A DNA stretch of 64,000 bases. Source: Amycolatopsis thermoflava N1165. Its GTDB lineage: Bacteria; Actinomycetota; Actinomycetes; Mycobacteriales; Pseudonocardiaceae. Each line of letters opens with the position of its first letter. Positions within the stretch are counted from its first letter, which is position 1. This document shows positions 17,131-26,121 of the stretch, one piece after another. Under the pieces are notes generated by a model. That model ran no database searches. It was not told the origin of the DNA and saw only the letters and a list, made by a program, of their open reading frames with translations. The stretch is taken from NCBI RefSeq assembly GCF_000473265.1, contig NZ_KI421511.1, positions 6,775,909-6,839,908 on the forward strand. The letters are read 5' to 3'. A program made the position numbers and the translations under genes.

Positions 17131-19565
17131 CCGGCAGCCGCCCTGGCCGCCAGCTCGGTGCGGTTCGTGACGCCGAGCTTGGCGTAGATGTGCGACAGGT
17201 GCGTCTTGACCGTGCTGCGGCTCATGAACAAGCGGGCCGCGATCTGCGGGTTGTTCAGCCCCTGCACGGCCAGGCGCACCACGCTCTCCTCGGTGGGGGT
17301 CAGGCTGGCCCAGCCGCTCGACGGTCGCCCGCGCTTCCCGCGCGCGCGGCGCGCGTAGTCGATGGCGTCGCGCAGCGCCATCGCGTCCCCGGCCACCGGC
17401 CCGTGCGGCAGGCCCATGTCCCGCTTCGCGCGTTCACACGCCTGCCGCAGTGGCTCGTCGGCAAGCGCTTCGAGGCTGCTGACGCAGCTGAGCCACAACC
17501 CGTGCCCCAAGCGGATGGCGAGCGCTTCGTGGTGCAGGTCCTCGGAATCGGACAGGAACGCGGACTGCTCCAGCGCGTCAGCGATCACCTTCGGCATCCC
17601 GGCCTGCCGGGCGGCGGTGAGGGCGCGCTCGCACACTTCCGCCGCCTCTTCCGGGTTCCCGCTGAGCCGCAGCGCCTCGGCGAGCCCGACGAGCGCGGGC
17701 GGGGTGCCGTCACGCCGGAACCACTCGGCCGCCTCGGCCGGTTCGCCGGACCACAGGTGCAGGCAGCCGTTCGCCCTGGCCAGGCCCGGCACGAACGGCG
17801 GTGACTTGGCGCCGTAGACCAGCCGGACCATCGGATCGAGCGCGGCCCGCGCCGCGCCGAGGTTCCCGGCGGTGCCTTCGACCAGCGCGAAGACGCTCGT
17901 CGCGGACCCGATGCGGTGGTAGTCCTCCAGCGGCCGCGCCATGCGCACGGCCTCGGCGGCGAGTTCCCTGGCCCGTGCCACGTTCCCCGTGTAGAGCGCG
18001 CTCGAGGCGTGGAACGACAACGCGGTCGACGCGACCCCGCGGTCCAGCCGGCCGGCCAGCCCGGACACCGCGGTCTCCAGCAGCGGCACGGCGGTCGCGT
18101 GGTCGTCGCGGAGGTGGGCGATGATGCCCAGCAACGCGGTCGCGCCGTCGCGCACGAACCCGTTCTCGTCGGCGCGGGCGCGTTCGGCGAGCTTCGCCGC
18201 GGTGTCGAAGTCCCTGGGCAGTTCGCCGAGCGCGCTGAGGAGCGTGGCGAGACCGTCGTCGGGGACGATCTCCAGCGCGGTTCGGGCCGCGTCGTTGTCC
18301 AAGCCGGTGGTGTCTGCGACGAGGGCGAGCCCGGTCAGCAGCCGGGCCTGCAGCTCGGTGTCGTCCGGACCGCGGTCGATGGCCCGGCGCAGCAACGCGA
18401 TGCCCTCGTGGCCGCGGCCGTTGAGGTGCCACAGCCACGCCAGCCCGGCGGCCAGCCGCCGCGCGCGGTCCGGGTCGTCCGCGGCGAGGCCGTGTTCGAT
18501 GGCGGCGCGCAGGTTCTCCTGGTCGGGGCCCACTGCCGCGCGCCACGCGTCCTTGTCGGTGTCGAGCAGCGGCGCGGCTTCCTCGACGATCGCGCCGAAC
18601 GTGTCCAGGTGCCGGTCGCGGATGTCGTCCGCCTCGCCGGCGGCGGCCAGCTTGGCGAGGGCGTACTGGCGGATCGTCTCCAGCATCCGGTACCGCGTGG
18701 TGGGTCCGGCGGTGTCGGCAATGACGAGCGACTTGTCGACGAGCCTGCCGAGGCCGGTGAGGACTTCCATCCGCGGCCCGCACACGCCGGCGGCCGCGTC
18801 GAGCGTGAAGCCGCCGGAGAAAACGCCGAGGCGGCGGAAGAGGACGCGGTCGGGTTCGTCGAGCAGGTCGTGGCTCCACGCCATGGAGGCCGCGAGGGTC
18901 TGGTGCCGCGCCGCCACGCCGCGTGGTCCGCGGACCAGCAGGGCGAACCGGTCGTCGAGGCCGTCGAGGATCTCGGTGACGGTGAGGGTGCCGGACCAGG
19001 CCGCGGCCAGCTCGATCGCCAGGGGGATCCCGTCCAGCCGGGCGCACAGGGTGGTGGTCGCGCCGGTGTCCGGGACGCCCGACCGGGCCGTGAAGAGCGC
19101 GGCGGCGTCCGCGGCGTTGAGCGAGGGCACCCGCCAGACGCGCTCGCCGGGCACCCCCAGCGGTTCGCGGCTGGTGGCGAGGACGGTCACGTTGGGGCAG
19201 GTGGTGATCAGTTCGAGGGCGGCGTCCGCGGCGGCGGCGAGGACGTGCTCGCAGTTGTCGAGGCAGAGCAGCATCCGGCGGTCGCCGATCTGGCGGGCCA
19301 GGGAGGCGTGGTCCGGGGTGAGCAGGGTGCCGGTTGCCGCCGCGAGGAGTTCGGGTACGACCGCGGCGTCGTTGGTGGCGGTGAGGTCGGCCCAGCGCAC
19401 GTCGTCGTGCGCGCCGGCCACCTGGAGGGCCAGGCGGGTCTTGCCGCACCCGCCCGGCCCGGCCACGGTGACCAGTCGGTTGGCGGCGAGCTCCGCGGCG
19501 AGCGCGCGCAGCTCCTCGGAGCGCCCGACGAAGGGGGTGAGCTGCGGCGGCGGGGTGGCTGACAT
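17127..19565 (-). CDS. LuxR-type ATPase regulator (NB-ARC-TPR-LuxR)
   Basis: An 812-residue STAND-type regulator. The P-loop is GPGGCGKTRLALQ (about 36-48), Walker B is MLLCLDNCEHVL (about 113-124), and a winged-helix segment (about 245-300) follows. A helical repeat region spans 310-735, and the C-terminal LuxR HTH (about 748-808) contains LTPTEESVVRLAVQGLNNPQ and STVKTHLSHIYAKLG. Such proteins act as ATP-switched transcription activators. It is divergent from a RibD-like reductase gene 106 bp away, the most likely target. Confidence 0.93.
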   Translation of the reverse strand: MSATPPPQLTPFVGRSEELRALAAELAANRLVTVAGPGGCGKTRLALQVAGAHDDVRWADLTATNDAAVVPELLAAATGTLLTPDHASLARQIGDRRMLLCLDNCEHVLAAAADAALELITTCPNVTVLATSREPLGVPGERVWRVPSLNAADAAALFTARSGVPDTGATTTLCARLDGIPLAIELAAAWSGTLTVTEILDGLDDRFALLVRGPRGVAARHQTLAASMAWSHDLLDEPDRVLFRRLGVFSGGFTLDAAAGVCGPRMEVLTGLGRLVDKSLVIADTAGPTTRYRMLETIRQYALAKLAAAGEADDIRDRHLDTFGAIVEEAAPLLDTDKDAWRAAVGPDQENLRAAIEHGLAADDPDRARRLAAGLAWLWHLNGRGHEGIALLRRAIDRGPDDTELQARLLTGLALVADTTGLDNDAARTALEIVPDDGLATLLSALGELPRDFDTAAKLAERARADENGFVRDGATALLGIIAHLRDDHATAVPLLETAVSGLAGRLDRGVASTALSFHASSALYTGNVARARELAAEAVRMARPLEDYHRIGSATSVFALVEGTAGNLGAARAALDPMVRLVYGAKSPPFVPGLARANGCLHLWSGEPAEAAEWFRRDGTPPALVGLAEALRLSGNPEEAAEVCERALTAARQAGMPKVIADALEQSAFLSDSEDLHHEALAIRLGHGLWLSCVSSLEALADEPLRQACERAKRDMGLPHGPVAGDAMALRDAIDYARRARGKRGRPSSGWASLTPTEESVVRLAVQGLNNPQIAARLFMSRSTVKTHLSHIYAKLGVTNRTELAARAAAG

Positions 19566-19671
19566 CGCGGATCAGTGTGCCACTCCGGATGGTGGCCAGG
19601 TGGCCGATATTTCCGGCTCGTTGGAGCGGCAGGGTCATGGGTGTCCGGTTCACGAGGTGGAGGAGAACGAA

Positions 19672-20250
19672 ATGAGCAAGGTCATCGCCAACATGTCCAT
19701 GTCCCTCGACGGTTTCATCGCCGACCCCGGCGACGGCATCGACCTGCTGTTCGGGTGGATGGGCAACGGCGAGGTGGAGGTCCCGACCGCCGTGGAGTGG
19801 GCGACGTTCCGCATGTCGCCGGCGAGCGCGGACTACATGAAGGCGGCCATGGCGCGGGTCGGAGCCCTCATCGCGGGCCGCCACCTGTACGACATCACCC
19901 ACGGCTGGGGAGGCAAGCACCCCATGGGGGTCCCGGTGGTGGTCGTCTCGCACTCGACGCCCGCCGAGGTCCCGGAGGGCTTCACGTTCGTGTCCAGTGT
20001 CGAAGAAGCGGTGCAGGTGGCGTCCGAGCTGGCGGGGGACAAGGACGTGGTGATCGCGAGCGCGAAGATCGCGCAGCAGGCCCTGGACGCGGGCCTGGTG
20101 GACGCCATCAACGTGGACCAGGTGCCGGTGCTGCTTGGGGAGGGGGTCCGCTGGTTCGAAAACCTGTCGAAGACCCCCGTGCGGTTGAGCAACCCGACGG
20201 TGGTGGAGGGCAACGGGGTGACACACCTGGCGTACGAGGTGGTGCGTTAG
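19672..20250 (+). CDS. dihydrofolate reductase-family (RibD C-terminal-like) protein
   Basis: A 192-residue protein opening MSKVIANMSMSLDGFIAD, the hallmark of the RibD-C/DHFR-like fold. GRHLYDITHGWGG near residue 65 and the C-terminal VPVLLGEGVRWFENL complete the fold. Members are NADPH-dependent reductases of mostly unknown substrate. ATG 19672 follows GGTGGAGGAG. It is divergent from the large LuxR regulator, which probably controls it. Confidence 0.9.
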   Translation: MSKVIANMSMSLDGFIADPGDGIDLLFGWMGNGEVEVPTAVEWATFRMSPASADYMKAAMARVGALIAGRHLYDITHGWGGKHPMGVPVVVVSHSTPAEVPEGFTFVSSVEEAVQVASELAGDKDVVIASAKIAQQALDAGLVDAINVDQVPVLLGEGVRWFENLSKTPVRLSNPTVVEGNGVTHLAYEVVR

Positions 20251-21638
20251 GTGGTCGACACCGATCTCCGCAGGGCTCGGATGATCCCGATGCACCCGCC
20301 CACGGCGATCGCGCTGATCGCCAGCGGCCAGAAGTTCAGGTCCACGGCCAGAACCGACCCCACGCCGGCGAGGAAGCTGCCGACTCCCGCGCTGCTGAAG
20401 GTCTTGTTCCGCGGGAGTACGGCGAACTCGGTCAGCCCGACGAACACCGCTGCGACGGCCATCAGTACCACCCCGGCCACGACGTAGCCCGTCGTGCCGA
20501 GTGGGCTCCTGGTGGTGTCGCCCGCCACGAGATCGTGCACGACGGCGACGACGAAGAACGCCATCAGCGGACCGTAGGCGAGGTGGAGGCCGAACGTCAG
20601 GGCCGCGCGCAGTCCCTTGTGCGGGGCCTCCGCCTGGGACGGCTGTGGCTGGGGGCGAGCCGGGCCGGGGTGGATCTGGCCAGGGTGGACACGCCCGGCG
20701 GCGATTTCACCGAGGAGTTGTTGGTACGCCTGGGCCCGCTCCGCGGGCTGCGCGCTCTTGGCCGATCGGGCGATTTCCTCGAGCGCCGCCGGCCCGGCTT
20801 TCGGGGGCGCCGGGGCGGGTGGCTGGGTGGGTGTTCGCGTGCCCGGCGCCGGAGCCTTCGGGAATGGTTCCGCCGCGGCCGGCTTCGGTTCCGCCGCGGT
20901 CGGCTGTCGCGGCTGCACCGCACGGTTGCGGACCAGCCCGAGCTCGTCGAGCGACAGGTGTGAGAGTGCTTGCGGCTCCGGAAGCCCCTGCGCCTTGGCC
21001 GCCCGGCGGACGTGCCGGTGCAGGGCCGTGATGTTGAGCAGTTCGGGGGCGCCGGGGATGCCGTTCCGGAGCGCGTCGAGCAACCGGAGCGTGTAGGCGG
21101 GGTAGCGTTCGCCGTCCAGCACGTTCGAGGACCGGTTGGGGGGAGCCGAGGTCAGGATCGCCGCGCCCTCGATGTCCACCTCGGCGGCCAGGTCGGTCGC
21201 GGCGGACATCCGCTGCGCGAGCGCCCGGCCGGAGTAGCAGCAGTCGAGGATCACGATCTTCGAGCTGGCGTCGCTGTCGCGGACGAGATCGGCGACGACG
21301 CGGTACTCCATGCCGGTGAACCGAACTTCCTCGGAGCGGGTGTCGGCGAAGGTCAGGTACAGCTCGTTCAGGTAGATACCGTGCCCGGCGAAGTAGACCA
21401 GGAGGAGGTCGTCCGCTTCCCCGGCGGCGGTGGCGAGCGTCCGCCCGATCTCCTCGCGCCCGGCGTTTTCCGGCACGAGCAACGAGTGCCGCGGTGCGAG
21501 TGAACCGTACCGTTCGTCTGTGAGCACGTTTCGCAGCTCCGCCGCGCCCGCGTGCACGCCGCGCAGCTGGGGCAGGTGGCGGTAGCCGCCGACGCCGATG
21601 AACACCGCCCGGGATCGGTGCGGATCTGGCAGCCGCAT
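20247..21638 (-). CDS. membrane-anchored caspase-like (C14) peptidase
   Basis: A 463-residue protein. The caspase-fold domain (1-225) has the catalytic pair His86 in YFAGHG and Cys134 in DCCYSG. A proline-rich linker (about 235-290) and a short helical segment follow, then about four transmembrane helices at 350-372, 383-407, 417-435 and 437-455. It starts 3 bp after the stop of an EACC1-type gene. In published work on NTP-dependent bacterial conflict systems, EACC1 is a constant partner of effectors including caspases. A role as a death effector acting near the membrane is likely but inferred. Confidence 0.88.
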   Translation of the reverse strand: MRLPDPHRSRAVFIGVGGYRHLPQLRGVHAGAAELRNVLTDERYGSLAPRHSLLVPENAGREEIGRTLATAAGEADDLLLVYFAGHGIYLNELYLTFADTRSEEVRFTGMEYRVVADLVRDSDASSKIVILDCCYSGRALAQRMSAATDLAAEVDIEGAAILTSAPPNRSSNVLDGERYPAYTLRLLDALRNGIPGAPELLNITALHRHVRRAAKAQGLPEPQALSHLSLDELGLVRNRAVQPRQPTAAEPKPAAAEPFPKAPAPGTRTPTQPPAPAPPKAGPAALEEIARSAKSAQPAERAQAYQQLLGEIAAGRVHPGQIHPGPARPQPQPSQAEAPHKGLRAALTFGLHLAYGPLMAFFVVAVVHDLVAGDTTRSPLGTTGYVVAGVVLMAVAAVFVGLTEFAVLPRNKTFSSAGVGSFLAGVGSVLAVDLNFWPLAISAIAVGGCIGIIRALRRSVSTT

Positions 21639-21641
21639 CGG

Positions 21642-21992
21642 TCAGTCCTGGTTCAGCAGCTTCGGCAGGAGGTCGTCGAGGTCCTTCGCGTGCTGGGACG
21701 AGACCTCGATCGACTGCCCGTCCGGCTTGGTGATCTTCAACGTGACCGCGTGCTTGCGCGGCCGGTTGAGCCAGGACTTGAGGCTCTCGGCGAGCACCGT
21801 GACGAATCCGCCCGCCCCGGCCAGGGCGATGACCAGTTCGGTCACCTCGCCCATGTGACCCGGCGGTGGCGGTGCGGTGACCCGCTTGACGTGCTTGCGC
21901 AGCTCGGGTTCGTCTCGCAACCACTCGCGGAGGACCTCGAGATCGCCCACCGGATCGTCACCGTCCACCGCCAGCCCCAGAAACCCCGCCAC
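21642..21992 (-). CDS. effector-associated constant component EACC1-like protein
   Basis: A 116-residue protein. A charged N-terminal part (GDDPVGDLEVLREWLRDEPE) precedes one hydrophobic helix (about 50-70, VTELVIALAGAGGFVTVLAE) and a C-terminal beta-rich part (HAVTLKITKPDGQSIEVSS). This order of short helix and ubiquitin-like end matches the EACC1 family as I know it. The GTG start at 21992 follows AAGGGGG. It is the first gene of a two-gene operon with the caspase-like protein. Confidence 0.8.
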   Translation of the reverse strand: MAGFLGLAVDGDDPVGDLEVLREWLRDEPELRKHVKRVTAPPPPGHMGEVTELVIALAGAGGFVTVLAESLKSWLNRPRKHAVTLKITKPDGQSIEVSSQHAKDLDDLLPKLLNQD

Positions 21993-22118
21993 GGCGCCCC
22001 CTTCGGTTCAAGATCACGAATCCTAGTGGAGCGAGACACCCGGCGGGCTGGGATTCCCGGTTTGACGCACGTCGACGGAGTCGTCCACGCGAACAGGACT
22101 GCCCTGGGGATCAGATAA

Positions 22119-22161
22119 GTGCCCCCGGCAGGATTCGAACCTGCGACACCCGCTTTAGGAG
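22119..22161. repeat. attL: 43-bp copy of tRNA-Arg 3' end
   Basis: Identical over 43 bp to 37660-37702 and in the same orientation. It begins GTGCCCCCGGCAGGATTCGA and ends CTTTAGGAG. After it the two sequences diverge (GGTGTT here, AGCGGTG in the intact tRNA), so this copy is only the 3' fragment of a tRNA and would not fold. Confidence 0.95.
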
Positions 22162-22216
22162 GGTGTTGTTCTGCTGGTTAGCTCGTGTCTACCTGGGGTT
22201 TTGGTTCTTCCATCGC

Positions 22217-22273
22217 CGCACCACGGGTCGTTAGCGCCGTACGTGTCTGGGTTTCGCACCATGATACGCACCA
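22217..22273 (+). promoter_or_regulatory. candidate recombinase arm sites, left end
   Basis: Three CGCACCA heptamers start at 22217, 22255 and 22267. The last two are 12 bp apart, exactly as is a pair near the right end of the element (37600 and 37612). They lie 55-112 bp inside attL, a normal place for integrase or excisionase arm sites. Confidence 0.5.
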
Positions 22274-22334
22274 CGGCCGGAGGAGTTCAGCGGGCGGTGC
22301 CGGCCTCCTGCTTGCGTCGTGAAGAGTGGGTGTC

Positions 22335-22862
22335 ATGGCATTCGACCTGGCATCTGTCATTGGATCTGCCGTCATGAGCGGGGCTGTAGCGCTTGCGACT
22401 GCGTCATGGAGGGTCGGCCGCGAGGAGCGAGCCAAGCGCGCCACAGTCGGGAAGGCGCGAATCAGGGCGGCAGCCACCGAGCTGTTTCGACAGGTCCTGG
22501 AGCGCAGGCAAGACCCGAAGGGCGGGGCTGGTTCACGTGCGTCCAACGGGATTGGCCGCTACAGGTTCGCGTCCGAGATCGTTCTCGCCAGTGAAGATCT
22601 TCCGTGGTTGAGAAGGTGGTTGGTACGTCGACGGGTGAGGCGGATAGTGGGACGTGCGGTATTCGAGACGGCCGAGATCGCACCTGATAGAGGTGATGAC
22701 GAGATCGCACGACGCTTGCTTGTCACGGTCCTGGCGCGCCGGAAGGACAAGCGGTTCAGTGATTCGGGACGACTGGCTAGCCTCGACGACGATCACGTAC
22801 CGTCCGATCGCGAGCTGCGAGTGATCATCCGCTCCCTCAGGTGGGTTCGGTGGTGCTGTTGA
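22335..22862 (+). CDS. hypothetical protein with N-terminal membrane helix
   Basis: About 175 residues. A hydrophobic N-terminus (FDLASVIGSAVMSGAVALAT, residues 3-22) is probably one membrane helix, followed by a long basic, arginine-rich cytoplasmic part (LRRWLVRRRVRRIVGRAV). The pattern resembles small actinobacterial phage or element proteins without a named domain. ATG 22335 has only a weak GTGGGTG upstream. It is the first gene inside attL and reads rightward, opposite to the defence-like genes. Confidence 0.6.
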   Translation: MAFDLASVIGSAVMSGAVALATASWRVGREERAKRATVGKARIRAAATELFRQVLERRQDPKGGAGSRASNGIGRYRFASEIVLASEDLPWLRRWLVRRRVRRIVGRAVFETAEIAPDRGDDEIARRLLVTVLARRKDKRFSDSGRLASLDDDHVPSDRELRVIIRSLRWVRWCC

Positions 22863-23174
22863 TGAGCGTCCCGCGGCGGGGATTCGGAGGATTTAATCTT
22901 GTCATTCAGACCGGATCTAGCTAGGTCGCAACTCCGTCCCACCGCACATCGAGCGGGGTTCTCGGCTGTCTACGGGCAGGACAACGTTCGGTCGTGCGAC
23001 TCACCAGTTGCCGCGCCAGGACGGTCCTCGCAGTCCGCCCCCGCAGATCCCCGGCGCGCATGGTGCCGTCGTCCAGCCCGGTTCGCTGCCAGTAGAGGCG
23101 CATGGCCTATCCACGTGCTGGCCGCGGACACCACCGCTGAGCCGCTTACACCCCGCCTAACTGTTTTACGGTTT
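22863..23174. other. gene-free gap downstream of HEPN operon
   Basis: This 312-bp gap lies between a rightward hypothetical gene and the leftward HEPN gene. A GGAGG followed by TTG at 22899 opens a rightward frame, but that frame runs antisense into the HEPN gene and has poor coding character. No hairpin terminator or repeat stands out. Confidence 0.5.
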
Positions 23175-24353
23175 CTAAGTTTCTTCCGGGCTACCATGGG
23201 TAAGGGTGACATCGGGCAAATCGGCAGTATCAGCATGCTTGTCGATCTCCTCGCGGAGGATTTTGGAGAGAATCGACCGAATACAGGCATAGGACAGGGG
23301 GCGGTCGTCGGTAGAGGCGTGTATCTTGCTGTACAGTTCGCTTGACGTGTTCACGGTTCGGTTTCCGGTGTGCACGAAGCCTGAACGTGCGTCATAGCTA
23401 CGTCGCAACGCGGCGCGCAGCACTTCTCGGTCGGCAGTCAAATAGTCCCGCACGCGCTTTCGGCTCGACCAGTCTCCTCCGTCGTACACGCCGTCTGGCA
23501 TCCGAACGTTGTATATCCACTCGTTCCACTCATCGTCCCAGAAGTCATCTGGAAGCCGGTAGGAACCATATTGCGCAAACGTCTCCTTGAGGCGCAGATG
23601 CTGATTCTTCATCAACTTGGCCTTGAGGGCGTCGTACAGCTCAGGCGGAAGCTTGTGGCGCCGGGAGAATTTGTCCCAGGTCGCCGACTGGTCCCAATCG
23701 GACCAGTCGCTCGGGGGAGCGCCAAAGGCTCGCGAAAGTGCCTCGATTCCAGCTATGGCAAGCGTATATGCGGCGGACAGGTCCTTCTCAAACAATAAGG
23801 CCGAGCCGTAATGGAGGTCAAGAGCAGCCGCAACGGCTGTCCGTCGTTCTTCCGGTATCGAAATAAGTTTTCCCAAGAACTTGCGTAGAGTGGCGTCAAA
23901 ATCCACAACTTCAACTGGTGCGACCAGACGTCGATCAAACACGCTCGTATAGCTAATGAAGGTAACGTGTTCGGGCTCTCCTTCCATTGATGCCGGTAGT
24001 TCTTCCAAGATTTCGATACGACGATCGGTCAGGAGGGTCAGAACGGCGCCTATACTTGCACCCAACTCGGCGTCTTTCAGATCATCGCCGCCTTCGCCGC
24101 CCGCGCACCACTGGAGGACTGACATCGACTCAGGGGTGCTACCCGGTCGATAGATTGGTCCCACTCCCTGAACCCTGACGAATCCTTCCATGTCTAACGG
24201 TGTTAATCCGGGCGCAAGAAGGCGCCGTGTTACGAAGTGAACGGGCTCTCCGTTGTTGACGGACTCCGCCAATCCGAGTAACCACTCTCCAAGTGCACTC
24301 ATGAACGAAATTATGGAAGAAAAACGTCTTCTCTGCAACTTGTTCTCTGGCAT
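23175..24353 (-). CDS. second HEPN-domain protein, possible ApeA partner
   Basis: About 392 residues with no membrane segment. The C-terminal helical part contains RSYDARSGFVHTGN (about residues 319-332), in which RSGFVH fits the R-x4-H motif of HEPN ribonucleases. The N-terminal 200 residues are not recognised. The start is uncertain: ATG 24353 (used here) or ATG 24302, neither with a strong ribosome-binding site. It begins 45 bp after the ApeA-like gene on the same strand, so they likely form an operon. Codon use is distinctly more AT-rich than chromosomal genes, consistent with recent transfer. Its function as an RNase or antitoxin-like partner is inference. Confidence 0.7.
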   Translation of the reverse strand: MPENKLQRRRFSSIISFMSALGEWLLGLAESVNNGEPVHFVTRRLLAPGLTPLDMEGFVRVQGVGPIYRPGSTPESMSVLQWCAGGEGGDDLKDAELGASIGAVLTLLTDRRIEILEELPASMEGEPEHVTFISYTSVFDRRLVAPVEVVDFDATLRKFLGKLISIPEERRTAVAAALDLHYGSALLFEKDLSAAYTLAIAGIEALSRAFGAPPSDWSDWDQSATWDKFSRRHKLPPELYDALKAKLMKNQHLRLKETFAQYGSYRLPDDFWDDEWNEWIYNVRMPDGVYDGGDWSSRKRVRDYLTADREVLRAALRRSYDARSGFVHTGNRTVNTSSELYSKIHASTDDRPLSYACIRSILSKILREEIDKHADTADLPDVTLTHGSPEET

Positions 24354-24398
24354 GTTCCGTTGTTTCTCAAAACATGACCGGCGGCAGAAGTGACTCGA

Positions 24399-25784
24399 TC
24401 AAAATATCTCAGGCAAAGCGGTTGGGAGAACACTTTGCAGGTATGACCACTGAGGATTTCGCTGCACCATATTGACGCATTGATCATCGGTGAACCCCAG
24501 TTCGCGGAGCAAGATAACGCGCAACAATACGTCGATAGTTGCCGTCAGCCTCACTTGCTTAACGACCTCCGTCTCGACGATATGACGCTCACGTCGTGCA
24601 TGCGCGATTTGATTCCGGACGTCCTTGACGAGGCGGACCCACTTGTCGCGGTCGCCGATAAACGGATCTATGCATGATCCTGCGTGGTCAATTAATTGCT
24701 GTAAGCGGTCGGCAAATGTTGGAGCATGCGAGAACGCTAACTTAGCCTTGAGCCAGTCTCGATGATCTTCGGGCGTGGTGTCCAAGATTTCCTTTACCCG
24801 TTGTCGATGTTCGGGCGTTTGGCGGTCCGCTTCAGGGTAAAGACGCTGATGAATACCTTCTGCCGCTGAAGCTACGTTGAACAACTTGTTGCCAGCGAAA
24901 ACATTTTGAGGAGCACTGAGAGAAAAGAGCAGGTCGCAGGTTATGCCAAGCTTGTCGACTAGGGCATACCATCGGGGAACGACCTCGGCAAACTCAATCT
25001 CAGGCAAGGAAAAAAGCATCTCGTGCACCATTGGCGGTTTCTTTCGAGGCACTCTTTTGTCGCGTCCGTATGCATGGACATCCAGCCACTGTGTTGTCGG
25101 CTCTTCTAGGTGGTCTGGGTTCGCTACTTGCAGTGGACCGGGATGGGGTGCGCTGCCGGTAGCGAGGTCTAAGAAGTAGCGGAAGGGACGCAAGAATTTA
25201 TACTCAATGTCGGGTACTGTGTGCGGTTCTGACAGTTCGAACAGCAGGCTGCCTGCTTCCTGCCACTCCGCCCAATGGTCGTCTCCGTTCGCTACAAATC
25301 CGTGATGCAGTTCAAGAGTTGCCCCTTGTGTTGAGGCTATCGAAGGCTCCAACGCCGTATACTCAAGCTTAGCGTGTCCGCGGTTCGGCCACTCTCGACT
25401 TAGTCCGCTTCGCGCGATCCATTGAAGGAGGTTGCCTGGGCTCGCGTCAACTTTGGTAAATGTTGCCTCATCCGCGCTTTCGAGTAGGTAGGAGCCCGCA
25501 AAAACCAACGGTGCACGAACTTGAATAATTGAGCTACCGGTGGATGAATACTGACTTCCCCTGAACCTGCCACCAATGATGGTTAGCGCCTTGCTGAGGC
25601 TTACGCCGTTGAGGATGTTCGCATCGAACGCTCCGTTCATGACGGATGGAACTGTTCGCTCGTCTAGTGAACCCCACAAGCGGAGTTCGAAACTGTCGCC
25701 GAGTTCAAGAATGCCACCCAACTTGCGATCCGGTCGGGCTGGATGCCACCATTCACCTTCGTATTGCTTCGACGCATTCTCCAT
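24399..25784 (-). CDS. apeA: ApeA-like anti-phage HEPN protein
   Basis: A 461-residue protein. The N-terminus (YEGEWWHPARPDRKLGGILE) matches the ApeA N-terminal domain; the C-terminal domain has VRNQIAHAR near residues 394-402, the R-x4-H catalytic motif of HEPN RNases. ApeA is an abortive-infection defence protein found in bacterial defence islands. The call rests on pattern recognition of both ends. It is the upstream gene of a pair with another HEPN protein. GC content is lower than in the host flanks. ATG 25784; the ribosome-binding site is weak (AGAAGATTGGGCC). Confidence 0.8.
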   Translation of the reverse strand: MENASKQYEGEWWHPARPDRKLGGILELGDSFELRLWGSLDERTVPSVMNGAFDANILNGVSLSKALTIIGGRFRGSQYSSTGSSIIQVRAPLVFAGSYLLESADEATFTKVDASPGNLLQWIARSGLSREWPNRGHAKLEYTALEPSIASTQGATLELHHGFVANGDDHWAEWQEAGSLLFELSEPHTVPDIEYKFLRPFRYFLDLATGSAPHPGPLQVANPDHLEEPTTQWLDVHAYGRDKRVPRKKPPMVHEMLFSLPEIEFAEVVPRWYALVDKLGITCDLLFSLSAPQNVFAGNKLFNVASAAEGIHQRLYPEADRQTPEHRQRVKEILDTTPEDHRDWLKAKLAFSHAPTFADRLQQLIDHAGSCIDPFIGDRDKWVRLVKDVRNQIAHARRERHIVETEVVKQVRLTATIDVLLRVILLRELGFTDDQCVNMVQRNPQWSYLQSVLPTALPEIF

Positions 25785-26121
25785 GGCCCAATCTTCTCAT
25801 ACGTTTTGTTGGTTCCTTATAAGGCGTGCAGGCTCCCATCACCGGCCGCGTCAACAGCTTCACTACTGCAGGTCACAGCCGTACGGTAGGGCAACAACAC
25901 GTGGATGGGAGCGTAGAGGGGGAACTGCAGACAGAGTCGCCGGCGTGATAGCCAACGAGCCTGATGATCGCGCGGGCGTAAATTTATTCAACTGTTCAAG
26001 TTGACTGGCCTGGTCTCGGCGACGTCTCTTCAGATGGGTCCTGTCATCGACCCGCAGTTCAAGGATAGAGGCGAATGGGGTCGGGAACGTCTTGCTCGGC
26101 TCGCAGTGTGAGGGACTACAG
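25785..26121. other. gene-free gap with palindrome, promoter region of apeA-like gene
   Basis: This 337-bp gap lies upstream of the ApeA-like gene and downstream of the first HTH-Nudix gene. It holds a perfect inverted repeat TCAACT-GTTCA-AGTTGA (25988-26004), a possible operator. A TTATAAGG stretch (about 25815-25822, read leftward) is a candidate -10 for the defence operon. No gene is supported. Confidence 0.5.

Noticed and set aside
22119..22200. A second tRNA gene at attL
   Set aside because: Only the 43-bp 3' part of tRNA-Arg is present; the 5' half does not pair to form a cloverleaf.
22921..23103. Leftward 60-codon frame (MRLYWQRTGLDDGT...)
   Set aside because: No ribosome-binding site and no recognisable family; could be a fossil, but coding cannot be supported.
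22899..23345. Rightward frame opening with TTG after a GGAGG box
   Set aside because: Its 3' part is antisense to the HEPN gene and its residue composition is unlike a protein; the GGAGG may be chance.
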